From positions 1-28,160 of the forward strand of contig NCRO01000211.1 in the NCBI GenBank assembly GCA_002849045.2: a DNA stretch of 28,160 nucleotides, in the 5' to 3' direction. This stretch comes from Candidatus Sediminicultor secundus (lineage in GTDB: Bacteria > Atribacterota > JS1 > SB-45 > 34-128). Position numbers and translations under genes: made by a program. Every line of letters starts with the position of its first letter. Positions within the stretch are counted from its first letter, which is position 1. The notes below the pieces were generated by a model. It worked only from the letters and a program-made list of their open reading frames with translations, was not told where the DNA came from and searched no databases. Shown piece after piece: positions 16,171-24,789 of this stretch.

Positions 16171-17154
16171 ATGATTATAAGCAGAACACCATTTCGAATA
16201 TCCTTCTTTGGTGGAGGGACAGATTATAGAGAATGGTTCGAAGAGAACGGGGGGTCAGTTCTGGCAACTACAATTGATAAGTATTGTTACATAACTTGCA
16301 GATATCTTCCCCCATTTTTTAAACATAAATCCAGAATTATTTACTCTAAGACGGAACAAGTAAAAAACATTGATGAAATTCAGCATCCATCTGTAAGAGA
16401 AACTTTAAGATTTATGAATGTTAAGAAAGGTGTAGAGATACATCATGATGGTGATTTACCTGCAAGAACCGGGTTAGGTTCAAGTTCTTCGTTTACAGTC
16501 GGACTTCTCCATGCACTATATGCTCTTAAAGGGGTTATGCCTTCAAAGATGCAATTAGCCAAAGATGCGATCTATATAGAACAGGAGATGATTAAAGAAA
16601 ATGTTGGCTGTCAGGATCAAGCTTTAGCTGCCGTAGGAGGTTTTAATAAAATAGAATTTGGTGGCAGTAACCATCTTAATGTAAGGGCAATTACTATAAG
16701 CAAGGATAGGCTTGAATTACTTCAAGATCATTTAATGTTGTTTTATAGTGGGTTATCGAGAACTGCCTCTGAAATTGCAGGTGAGCAAATAAAGAATATC
16801 CCCCGTAAAAAGAAAGAATTAAAAACAATGTATCAAATGGTAGACGAAGCTATTACCATTCTTAATGGAGATGGTAATCTAACCGCTTTTGGAAAATTGT
16901 TAGATGAAAGCTGGAAACTTAAAAGGAGTTTATCTGAGAAGATTTCTACTTATTATATTGATAGTATTTATGGCGCAGCTCTTAATTCTGGGGCAGTTGG
17001 AGGTAAATTGCTTGGTGCTGGTGGCGGAGGATTTATATTATTTTTTGTTAATCCGAAAAATCAATCTAAATTAAAAGAAAAATTAAAATCCCTTTTATAT
17101 GTTCCTTTTCGATTCGAAAATTTAGGCAGCCAGATTATTTTTTATCAATCGTAA
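16171..17154 (+). CDS. hddA: D-glycero-alpha-D-manno-heptose 7-phosphate kinase
   Basis: A GHMP kinase that phosphorylates C1 of D-glycero-alpha-D-manno-heptose 7-phosphate, committing it to the GDP-heptose branch. The 327-residue protein has MIISRTPFRISFFGGGTDY at the N-terminus, the ATP-binding LPARTGLGSSSS (residues 97-107) and the C-terminal GAVGGKLLGAGGGGF. All three GHMP motifs are intact. It is paralogous to the kinase at 22088 but clearly divergent, and is followed after 15 bases by the guanylyltransferase that uses its product after dephosphorylation. The ribosome site GAGG is about 9 bases before ATG. Confidence 0.86.
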   Translation: MIISRTPFRISFFGGGTDYREWFEENGGSVLATTIDKYCYITCRYLPPFFKHKSRIIYSKTEQVKNIDEIQHPSVRETLRFMNVKKGVEIHHDGDLPARTGLGSSSSFTVGLLHALYALKGVMPSKMQLAKDAIYIEQEMIKENVGCQDQALAAVGGFNKIEFGGSNHLNVRAITISKDRLELLQDHLMLFYSGLSRTASEIAGEQIKNIPRKKKELKTMYQMVDEAITILNGDGNLTAFGKLLDESWKLKRSLSEKISTYYIDSIYGAALNSGAVGGKLLGAGGGGFILFFVNPKNQSKLKEKLKSLLYVPFRFENLGSQIIFYQS

Positions 17155-17169
17155 AAAGAGGTATTAATT

Positions 17170-17877
17170 ATGCTTAGCTTAAGCAAAATAGATGTGGTAA
17201 TTCTTTGTGGAGGGTATGGTAAACGATTGCAGGGCGTGGTTAAAGATATTCCTAAACCAATGGCGAAGATTAAACACCGTCCATTTCTAAGTATTCTTAT
17301 TGATTTTATAACCAATTATGGATTTAAACGTTTTATATTATGCACTGGCTATAAATCAGAAATAATAGAGGGATATTACAGGCAGAAAGTTAACAATTTA
17401 ACTATTGAATTTTCGAGGGAGAAAGAACCATTAGGTACAGGGGGAGCAATAAAAAATGCTGAAAATTATATCAAAAGTAACCCATTTTTGGTTGTAAATG
17501 GGGATTCTTTCTGTAAAATTAACTTAAAGGAATTTGTTGATTTTCATTTTAGAAGAGATGCATTAATTTCTATTGCGGTAACAAATACAGATATTTGTGA
17601 TGATTATGGCACTATAAACATAGATGATTCACACCGAATCATTGAGTTTAACGAAAAAGTCAAAGGATATAAAAACCGTCTTATCAACGCAGGGTTTTAT
17701 CTTTTACAAAGAGAAGTATTTTTGCTGATGCCGGAAAAAAATAATTTTTCAATAGAAAGGGATTTCTTCCCTAAAATTATTAAAAGGAATTTATATGCAT
17801 TTGAAACCCAAGAGAGCCTTATAGATATTGGAACACCGGAAAGATACGAAAAAGCAAAAAATCTTTTAGGGCGATGA
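17170..17877 (+). CDS. hddC: D-glycero-alpha-D-manno-heptose 1-phosphate guanylyltransferase
   Basis: A nucleotidyltransferase (NTP_transferase family) of 235 residues. The nucleotide-binding signature LCGGYGKRL is followed by DIPKPMAKI (lysine of KPM), EPLGTGGAI near 87 and VNGDSF near 112 (metal-binding Asp). The closing INAGFYLLQREV and SIERDFFPKI are typical of the HddC group. Its position directly after a heptose kinase favours GTP and heptose-1-phosphate over other sugar phosphates. Ends in a 182-base gene-free stretch before the DegT-family gene. Confidence 0.82.
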   Translation: MLSLSKIDVVILCGGYGKRLQGVVKDIPKPMAKIKHRPFLSILIDFITNYGFKRFILCTGYKSEIIEGYYRQKVNNLTIEFSREKEPLGTGGAIKNAENYIKSNPFLVVNGDSFCKINLKEFVDFHFRRDALISIAVTNTDICDDYGTINIDDSHRIIEFNEKVKGYKNRLINAGFYLLQREVFLLMPEKNNFSIERDFFPKIIKRNLYAFETQESLIDIGTPERYEKAKNLLGR

Positions 17878-18059
17878 TAAGGTTATAGAGATAAGGATAT
17901 AATTATTATTGGCCTTTAGTTATTGTATTAATAAAGATAGCGGTATATGCGACATTTTTATGATATATGTAAAAAGAGAAAAATTTTAAAATTTATTTGT
18001 AGAATTTAAGATATTAATTTGATTATAAAGATAAATTAGAGTAAGGGGTAACAGAAAAA

Positions 18060-19257
18060 ATGAAAATACCTTTTGGGACAATGTCTATAACTGAAAAATC
18101 AAAGAAACTCATAAATGAGATATTGGAATCAAAAAGAGTTTCGAGTGGAAAATATGTAAGAGAATTTGAAAAAAAATTCGCTAAACTTGTTGGCACAAAA
18201 GAAGCGGTTGCCCTTAGCAGCGGTACTGATGCAGTTACACTGGCATTAGCGGTACTTTATGATTTTGGAGCAGAGCGTAATGGTGAAATTATAGTTCCAG
18301 CTCTTTCATTTGTGGCTACAGGTAATGCTGTATTACAAGCTGGATTTAAACCAGTATTTGTAGATATTGAAAAGGAGACATTAAATATAGACCCTAAAAA
18401 GATTGAACAGGTAATAACTGAAAAAACAAGGGCAATAATTGCAGTACACCTTATGGGGAAACCTGCAGATATGGATTCAATTAGGAATATTGCAAAGAAG
18501 CACAATTTGTATGTTATAGAAGATGCTGCCGAAGCGCATGGCACAGTCTATAAAGGTAAAAATGTAGGCACATTGGGAGATATGGCTGCATTTAGTCTTT
18601 ATATTGCCCATATGGTAACAACTATTGAGGGGGGGAATAGTAACTACCAATAAACCGGAATTTGCTGAAATTTTACGTTCTCTGAGATCTCATGGAAGAG
18701 CTTGCAAATGTGTTCAGTGTGTTTTAAATACTAATTCTGGTTATTGTCATAAAAGATTTAATAATAAATATGGTAGTGATATAAGATTTATTTTTGAGCG
18801 TGTTGGTTATTCATCTAAAATGAATGAAATAGAAGCAGTTGTTGGGCTTGGCAATATTGATATATTTTCGGGAATTCTCAATAAAAGAAGGCAGAATCTA
18901 ACTTACCTAATGGGCAAGTTTAAAAAATTTAAACCTCTCCTGGTAAGTATAGAGGAAGGACCCGATGAGAAAATTGGACCACATGCCTTCCCGGTTATTA
19001 TACAAGAAAATAATAATTTTTCCCGAGATGATTTGGTACTTCATCTAGAAAAGAAAGGGATTGATAGTAGAAGCCTCTTCTTATCTATGCCTACCCAATG
19101 TTCGGGTTTTAAATTCTTAGGTTATAGTTTAGGAGAATTTCCTAATGCGGAATATATAGGGAGAAATGGATTACATATAGGGATACATCAGGATATAGAG
19201 AAGGAAGATTTAGATTACTTTATTAAAACTATTGAGGAATTTTTATCGAAGAATTAG
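18060..19257 (+). pseudogene. DegT/DnrJ/EryC1-family PLP enzyme with His for Lys, split by a G-run frameshift
   Basis: The first 197 codons and a second frame from about 18636 make one protein of about 400 residues if the G7 run at 18629-18635 is read as six. It then reads TTIEGGIVTTNKPEF without interruption. The fold is that of the StrS aminotransferases (ALSSGTDAVTLAL, VIEDAAEAHG), but where those have FSLYATKNLT with the Schiff-base Lys this one has FSLYIAHMVT, so position 184 is His. His at this place is the hallmark of PLP-dependent 3-dehydratases such as ColD and RfbH. The cysteine-bearing SHGRACKCVQC and HKRF region also recalls RfbH. So it probably deoxygenates C3 of a keto-sugar nucleotide. 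It may be phase-variable, dead, or misread. Confidence 0.75.
18629..18635 (+). repeat. G7 homopolymer causing the frameshift
   Basis: Seven consecutive G. Six would restore one continuous reading frame through the conserved EGG-IVTT segment. Poly-G tracts in surface-glycan genes are classical slippage sites, but also classical sequencing-error sites. Confidence 0.7.
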
Positions 19258-19340
19258 GGTGGAATAATTAATAGTATTATTTATTTTAGTGGATTACTAA
19301 CCTGATGAGTTAATAATTAAATCTAAGGAGATTACTAAAA

Positions 19341-19940
19341 TTGTTTGAAAAATTGATTACTGATAAGATTAATCAAACTTTAAGAGTAAAACAAAATATT
19401 TTAAAAGACAATGAGTTGATAAAAAATATTGATGAAATTGTCAAAGCAATAATTAATGCATATAAGGAGAATAAAAAGGTTGTATTATTTGGTAATGGAG
19501 GAAGTGCAGCCGACGCTCAACATATTGCTTGCGAGTTAGTGGGAAAGTTTTATCTTGAACGGAAAGCACTCACCTCAATAGCTCTTACCACGAATACATC
19601 AGAATTGACTGCAATTGCCAATGATTATAATTTTAATCGAGTTTTTGCGCGACAGGTTGAAGCATTAGTTAACCCGGGAGACATTGTCATTGGAATTACC
19701 ACAAGCGGTAATTCGCTAAATGTGATTGAGGGCATCAAAGAAGCAAAGCTACGTGGAGCAGTTACAATTGGCTTTACCGGGGCATCTGGTGGTAAATTAA
19801 AAGAAAATCTTGATTATTTATTTGCAGTACCCTCTGAAGATACGCCATACATTCAAGAATCTCATATTATGATTGGGCATATTATCTGCTATTTAGTTGA
19901 GAAAGAATTATTTGGAGGTCAAAATGATTATCAAGCCTAA
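19341..19940 (+). CDS. gmhA: Sedoheptulose 7-phosphate isomerase
   Basis: Converts sedoheptulose 7-phosphate to D-glycero-D-manno-heptose 7-phosphate, the first step of ADP- and GDP-heptose synthesis. The 199 residues form a SIS domain: LFGNGGSAADAQHIACEL carries the phosphate-binding Ser and the catalytic Glu. ITTSGNSLNV is the second phosphate loop, and ESHIMIGHII holds the C-terminal catalytic His. Start TTG 19341, with AAGGAG 10 bases upstream; this start puts the N-terminal helix at the family length. It overlaps the next start by 17 bases. The second copy at 23125 has Asp where this one has Glu. Confidence 0.87.
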   Translation: MFEKLITDKINQTLRVKQNILKDNELIKNIDEIVKAIINAYKENKKVVLFGNGGSAADAQHIACELVGKFYLERKALTSIALTTNTSELTAIANDYNFNRVFARQVEALVNPGDIVIGITTSGNSLNVIEGIKEAKLRGAVTIGFTGASGGKLKENLDYLFAVPSEDTPYIQESHIMIGHIICYLVEKELFGGQNDYQA

Positions 19941-20733
19941 GAAGGGGTGGCAGTTGGTAGATTTTAAAGAGCTAAGTGAGTATAGAGACCTATTTTATTT
20001 TCTCGTTGCCCGTGATATAAAAGTGCGTTATAAGCAAACAGTGCTTGGAGGATTATGGGCAATTATCCAACCCTTCTTCTCAATGATTGTTTTTACTCTT
20101 TTCTTTGGCAGGTTGGCCAAGATACCTTCTGATGGCATTCCGTATCCTGTCTTTAATTTTTCCGCTATGGTAGCCTGGACTTATTTTGCTAATGCAGTAA
20201 CAAATTCTGGTAATAGTTTGATTACGAATACTAATTTAATTTCTAAGGTATATTTTCCCCGTTTAATAGCTCCCTTAACACCGGTTCTGGCGGGTTTATT
20301 AGACTTTTCTATTGCCTTTATAGTATTAATTCTTATGATGTTTTATTTCCATATATATCCTAATATTATGATACTGTATTTACCATTATTAGTTATTCTA
20401 ATGATGGTAACTGCAAGTGGGGTAGGTATGTTGCTTGCTGCTTTAAATGCAAAATACCGGGATATTAGATATACAATTCCCTTTTTAGTGCAATTATGGC
20501 TGTTTGCTTCTCCTGTTGTTTATCCTGCATCTATGTTGCCTGAGAAATATCGTCTTGTTTATGCCTTAAATCCTATGGTGGGTGTTATTGAGGGATTTCG
20601 CTCTGCTTTATTAGGAACCATTGCTTTCCCCAAACAAATTCTTTTAATTTCAACTTTGGTGAGTGTGATTTTATTTATAGCCGGGATGTTTTATTTTAAG
20701 CAGACAGAACGTTATTTTGCTGATATTATTTAA
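19924..20733 (+). CDS. wzm: ABC-2 polysaccharide exporter permease (Wzm)
   Basis: An inner-membrane permease of 269 residues with about six hydrophobic helices, the first near LWAIIQPFFSMIVFTLFF and the others spread to the C-terminal VILFIAGMFYF. The N-terminal amphipathic DLFYFLVARDIKVRYKQT is characteristic of Wzm/TagG permeases. I chose ATG 19924 because GGAGGT lies 4 bases upstream; an in-frame TTG-type start at 19897 lies deep inside gmhA. With the ATPase directly downstream it forms the ABC exporter that moves the lipid-linked glycan out. This explains the lack of Wzx/Wzy genes in the window. Confidence 0.88.
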   Translation: MIIKPKKGWQLVDFKELSEYRDLFYFLVARDIKVRYKQTVLGGLWAIIQPFFSMIVFTLFFGRLAKIPSDGIPYPVFNFSAMVAWTYFANAVTNSGNSLITNTNLISKVYFPRLIAPLTPVLAGLLDFSIAFIVLILMMFYFHIYPNIMILYLPLLVILMMVTASGVGMLLAALNAKYRDIRYTIPFLVQLWLFASPVVYPASMLPEKYRLVYALNPMVGVIEGFRSALLGTIAFPKQILLISTLVSVILFIAGMFYFKQTERYFADII

Positions 20734-20745
20734 GGAGAAATGAAT

Positions 20746-22038
20746 ATGAGTAAACCAATAATAAAAATTAATAACCTATCTAAATGTTATCGCATTGGAA
20801 CAAAAGAAGAAAGATACCTAACATTTAGGGGAGCCATAATAGATGGTATTAGTGCACCCTTTAGAAACTTTAAGCGATTACAAAGACTTACAAAATTTAA
20901 TGACAATGGGAATAATGAACGAAGTAATGATATTATTTGGGCATTGAAAGATATATCTTGTGATGTAGACGAGGGCGAAGTAGTGGGCATTATCGGTAAA
21001 AATGGTGCTGGAAAAAGTACACTTTTAAAAATTTTGTCACGTATTACTGAGCCTACCAGTGGAATTATAGAAATTAATGGTAGAGTATCAAGCTTATTAG
21101 AAGTGGGAACAGGATTTCATCCAGAGCTTACTGGAAGAGAGAATATCTTTCTTAATGGTGCTATACTGGGCATGCGGAAGAAGGAGATTGAAGAAAAATA
21201 TGATGAAATTGTTAACTTTGCGGAAATTGAAAAATTCCTCGATACTCCGGTAAAAAGATATTCAAGTGGTATGTATGTTCGGCTTGCTTTTGCGGTAGCA
21301 GCACATCTTGAACCCGAGGTTCTGTTGGTAGATGAAGTACTGGCGGTGGGAGACATAGCCTTTCAGAAGAAATGTTTGGGGAAGATGGAAGATGTAGCAA
21401 AGAGAGGACGTACTGTGCTTTTTGTGAGTCATAATATGGGGGCGATTCGCAGTCTATGTGAGAGTGTTATCTGGTTAGATAATGGTCAAATAGTGGAGAA
21501 GAGAGCCGTTGATGAGGTGGTTAAGGACTATGAAGAGAAAGAGCTAAAGTGCTTTGACGAGTCTTCCTATATTGTTGAGAGAAATCCTGAGGATGTTAAG
21601 AATTCAAGCTTTTATTTTAGAGGTGTTAAAATGCTAAATGATAAAGGTGAATATAGCACTATATTTAGATATAATGACAAATTGATGTTAATTGTTGATT
21701 TTGTTGGTCATCCTCCAGGAGGTTATTTTAGTCCAGAATTCCGTATTTATAATGAATTAGGACAACTAGTTACTACTGGAGCATCAGCTCCATATCATGG
21801 CAAATATTTCAATGAGAAGGTTAAGAAAATAAGAATAGAGATTGGGCCTCTTATTCTTACTAGCGGAAAATATAGAATTTCATTGAGTGTAATGACAGGA
21901 AAAATTCGAGCTGATACTTGGGAAAATGCAATTGGTTTTGATATTATCAAATGTCAACCTTTTGAAAGACCTTGTGAAATGCCAACAAGAATTGAGGGTG
22001 TTTGTGTTCTTCAAGAATCATTTTCCGAGGTAGAATAG
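20746..22038 (+). CDS. wzt: ABC exporter ATPase with C-terminal glycan-binding domain (Wzt)
   Basis: The 430-residue ATPase has Walker A GKNGAGKST (about residues 84-92), signature YSSGMYVRLAFA, Walker B VLLVDEVLAVGD and the switch His in VSHNMG. After about residue 280 comes a beta-rich extension of 150 residues, the Wzt_C type that in E. coli O9a-like systems recognises the terminal modification of the glycan before export. ATG 20746 is preferred over ATG 20740 because AAGGAG at 20732-20737 is only 2 bases from the latter. It pairs with the permease 12 bases upstream. The C-terminal domain implies that the exported chain carries a specific cap. Confidence 0.88.
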   Translation: MSKPIIKINNLSKCYRIGTKEERYLTFRGAIIDGISAPFRNFKRLQRLTKFNDNGNNERSNDIIWALKDISCDVDEGEVVGIIGKNGAGKSTLLKILSRITEPTSGIIEINGRVSSLLEVGTGFHPELTGRENIFLNGAILGMRKKEIEEKYDEIVNFAEIEKFLDTPVKRYSSGMYVRLAFAVAAHLEPEVLLVDEVLAVGDIAFQKKCLGKMEDVAKRGRTVLFVSHNMGAIRSLCESVIWLDNGQIVEKRAVDEVVKDYEEKELKCFDESSYIVERNPEDVKNSSFYFRGVKMLNDKGEYSTIFRYNDKLMLIVDFVGHPPGGYFSPEFRIYNELGQLVTTGASAPYHGKYFNEKVKKIRIEIGPLILTSGKYRISLSVMTGKIRADTWENAIGFDIIKCQPFERPCEMPTRIEGVCVLQESFSEVE

Positions 22039-22087
22039 ATATATAAAATATAAATATTTATTTTTTAATTGAAAGGATTAAAAAAAT

Positions 22088-23071
22088 ATGATTATTTCAA
22101 AAACACCGTTTAGAATGAGTTTTGCAGGAGGAGGATCTGACCTTAAAACATATTATCAACATGGTTATGGTTCTGTAGTAAGTACAACACTTAATAAATA
22201 TATTTATATAACCGTAAATAAAAGATTTACTGATAGTATAAGAGTTGGTTATTCTAAAATAGAAGAGGTTAAAAATGTTGAGTGTATTGAACACAACCTT
22301 GTTAGAGAAGCATTGAAATTATTGGGGATAACAGAAAGAGGAATAGATATTGTTTATATGTCAGATTTATTACCTGCTCATGAAGGGTCCGGGCTGGGAG
22401 GTTCAAGCAGTCTTCTTGTTGGAACATTAAATGCTTTACATGCTTATAAAGGAGAGAATGTATCTGCCGAAACTTTAGCAAGAGAAGCATGCAAGATTGA
22501 AATAGACATACTTGGACATCCTATCGGAAAACAGGACCAGTATGCCGCTGCTTATGGTGGATTCAATCATATACAATTTAATTCAGATGAAAGTGTATTT
22601 GTAAATCCAGTTATTTTTAGAAAAGAAGTTATAGAAGAATTAAATAACAGACTGCTTTTGTTTTATACTGGTATAAATACAAGATCAGATACTATATTAA
22701 CCGAACAAAGAAGAAAGACAAAAGACAATCTTAATATTTTAAATAAAATGGTTGAATTATCTGAAGAACTTTTAGAAGAATTGAAGTCTGGAAATATTAA
22801 AAGATTTGGAGAAATATTACATAAGGGGTGGATTTATAAACAAAAATTAGCCTCTAATATTACCAACCCAATTATAAACTCTTATTATGAAAAAGCAAGA
22901 AAAGCTGGGGCTATTGGAGGTAAAATATTAGGCTCTGGTGGTGGAGGTTTCTTATTAATTTATTGTGAAGAAAAAAATCAAAATAATGTTAGGAAAGCCT
23001 TATCAAATCTTAAAGAATTATCCTTTAAGTTTGAACCAGAAGGAAGTAAAATAATATATGTTAATGATTGA
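22088..23071 (+). CDS. hddA: D-glycero-alpha-D-manno-heptose 7-phosphate kinase (second complete copy)
   Basis: An intact 327-residue GHMP kinase: MIISKTPFRMSFAGGGSDLK, GSGLGGSSSLLVG (residues 101-113) and GGKILGSGGGGFLLIY near the C-terminus. It is the full-length counterpart of the truncated gene at 7701, much closer to it than to the kinase at 16171. It opens a second heptose set (isomerase, SDR, fused transferase-phosphatase) and is separated from wzt by 49 AT-rich bases with a GAAAGGA ribosome site. Both complete kinases have all active-site motifs, so both are probably functional. Confidence 0.86.
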   Translation: MIISKTPFRMSFAGGGSDLKTYYQHGYGSVVSTTLNKYIYITVNKRFTDSIRVGYSKIEEVKNVECIEHNLVREALKLLGITERGIDIVYMSDLLPAHEGSGLGGSSSLLVGTLNALHAYKGENVSAETLAREACKIEIDILGHPIGKQDQYAAAYGGFNHIQFNSDESVFVNPVIFRKEVIEELNNRLLLFYTGINTRSDTILTEQRRKTKDNLNILNKMVELSEELLEELKSGNIKRFGEILHKGWIYKQKLASNITNPIINSYYEKARKAGAIGGKILGSGGGGFLLIYCEEKNQNNVRKALSNLKELSFKFEPEGSKIIYVND

Positions 23072-23124
23072 ATACAAACATACTGAGCGAAGTAACTAAA
23101 TTATTTTAAGGGGTTTAAATAAAA

Positions 23125-23709
23125 ATGGAATTCATAAAAAATTATTTTAAAGAACTAAAAAAAACAATTGATGAAATATCAGTTGAAGACATTAAGAAAG
23201 TTACTGATATATTATATAATGCTTATATAAAAAATAAGCAGATATTCATTATTGGAAATGGAGGAAGTGCTTCAACAGCATCTCATTTTGCCTGCGACCT
23301 TAGCAAAGGGACGCTTCAAAGGATTTACGATGAAAAAGAAAAACGGTTTAGAGTAATATCTATGACAGATAATGTTGCCCTTCTTACAGCGTTAAGTAAT
23401 GATTTAAGTTATGATGATGTATTCTCCCAGCAATTAAAAAATTTAATAAATCCTGGTGATATTGTTGTTGCCATAACAGGAAGCGGGAACTCAAAAAATA
23501 TTTTAAATGCTGTTGATACTGCTTCAAAATTAGGTGCTATCACTATAGGTTTTTTAGGATTTGATGGTGGTAAACTTAAGGATAAAGTTGACCATTACAT
23601 CCATGTTCCATCAAATCATTATGGGAGGATAGAAGATCTTCATTTAGTTTTAGCACATCTTATTTCCTCTTATTTAACTGAAATGAAAAAGAGCGAAAGA
23701 AATATTTAG
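23125..23709 (+). CDS. Sedoheptulose 7-phosphate isomerase-like SIS protein (second copy)
   Basis: A 194-residue SIS-domain protein with IIGNGGSASTASHFACDLSK, VVAITGSGNSKNIL and DLHLVLAHLI, the same plan as GmhA. The catalytic Glu of GmhA (CEL in the copy at 19341) is Asp here (CDL), and the loop after it is different and longer (KGTLQRIYDEKEKRFR). It could therefore be an isomerase with altered substrate or activity. Placement between heptose kinase and SDR strongly supports a heptose role. The ribosome site AAGGGG is 11 bases upstream. Confidence 0.78.
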   Translation: MEFIKNYFKELKKTIDEISVEDIKKVTDILYNAYIKNKQIFIIGNGGSASTASHFACDLSKGTLQRIYDEKEKRFRVISMTDNVALLTALSNDLSYDDVFSQQLKNLINPGDIVVAITGSGNSKNILNAVDTASKLGAITIGFLGFDGGKLKDKVDHYIHVPSNHYGRIEDLHLVLAHLISSYLTEMKKSERNI

Positions 23710-23723
23710 ATTAAGGAGATATG

Positions 23724-24767
23724 ATGAACATTCTTGTTACAGGAAACAAAGGTTATATTGGATCAGTATTAACACCAATGCTTATTGAAAAAGGTTATTC
23801 TGTTAGAGGTTTTGATACAAATTATTATGAAGGAATTGAGAAAAACAAAGCTGATTCCGAAATAAATCAGATATTTAAAGATATAAGAGATGTCTCAAAA
23901 GATGATTTAAAAAATATAGATGCAGTTATTCATCTTGCAGCCTTATCAAATGACCCTTTGGGTGAATTTAATCCAAAATTAACATATGATATTAACCTTA
24001 ATGCAACAATAAAATTTGCTAAGCTTGCAAGACAAGCTGGAATAAAAAGATTTATTTACGTTTCATCACAAAGTATGTACGGTATTTCTGCGGTTGACTA
24101 TGAACTTGACGAGGATGAGAGTGAAAAAAATCCAATAACTGCATATGCAAAAACAAAGTGGGATGCTGAATGTGAACTCAAAAAACTTGGCTCAGATGAT
24201 TTTACTGTTGTTTGTTTCAGACCTTCAACAGTTTTCGGTGCAAGTCCTAAACTCAGATGTGATATAGTATTTAATAATCTAGTTGCATGTGCTTATACAA
24301 CTGGTAAAATAGAGGTAAAAAGTGATGGCACACCCTGGAGACCAGTTATTCATATAAGGGATGTGTGCAATGCTTTTATTGCAGGACTTGAAGCACCAAA
24401 AGAACTTGTATTAAATCAGTCTTTCAATATTGGGATTAAAAATGGGAACTATACTATTCGGGATCTTGCAGAAGCAGCTCAAAAAGTTGTAAAAGGAAGT
24501 TCGCTTACTTTTACCGGAGAACATGGTTCTGATTCAAGAACATATAAGGTTTCATTCAAAAAAATATTATCAGTTTTAAAAGATTATTACAAACCTAAAT
24601 GGGATTTAATAAGTGGGGGAAAAGATCTTGTTGAATTCTTTAAGAAAATAAATTTTACCGAAGAAATGTTTAGGGGAAGATATTGTAACCGGCTGCCCCA
24701 ACTAAAATATCTTGTTAAAAACAATAGAATAAATAACAATCTTTTTTGGATTAATAATAACAGTTAA
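23724..24767 (+). CDS. Extended SDR (NAD-dependent sugar epimerase/dehydratase family)
   Basis: The 347-residue protein begins MNILVTGNKGYIGSVLTPML. It has HLAALSNDP, VSSQSMYG (catalytic Ser), AYAKTKWDAE (Tyr-Lys) and RPSTVFGASPKLR. AAGGAG at 23713-23718 is 5 bases from ATG 23724 and only 2 from the in-frame ATG 23721, so I use 23724. The dehydratase Asp-Glu pair is not visible. Relatives of this type recur next to GDP-heptose genes and are annotated only as epimerases. The likely role is to modify the heptose nucleotide made by its neighbours. Confidence 0.72.
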   Translation: MNILVTGNKGYIGSVLTPMLIEKGYSVRGFDTNYYEGIEKNKADSEINQIFKDIRDVSKDDLKNIDAVIHLAALSNDPLGEFNPKLTYDINLNATIKFAKLARQAGIKRFIYVSSQSMYGISAVDYELDEDESEKNPITAYAKTKWDAECELKKLGSDDFTVVCFRPSTVFGASPKLRCDIVFNNLVACAYTTGKIEVKSDGTPWRPVIHIRDVCNAFIAGLEAPKELVLNQSFNIGIKNGNYTIRDLAEAAQKVVKGSSLTFTGEHGSDSRTYKVSFKKILSVLKDYYKPKWDLISGGKDLVEFFKKINFTEEMFRGRYCNRLPQLKYLVKNNRINNNLFWINNNS

Positions 24768-24789
24768 AAAATAATGAGAGGGCACTATT

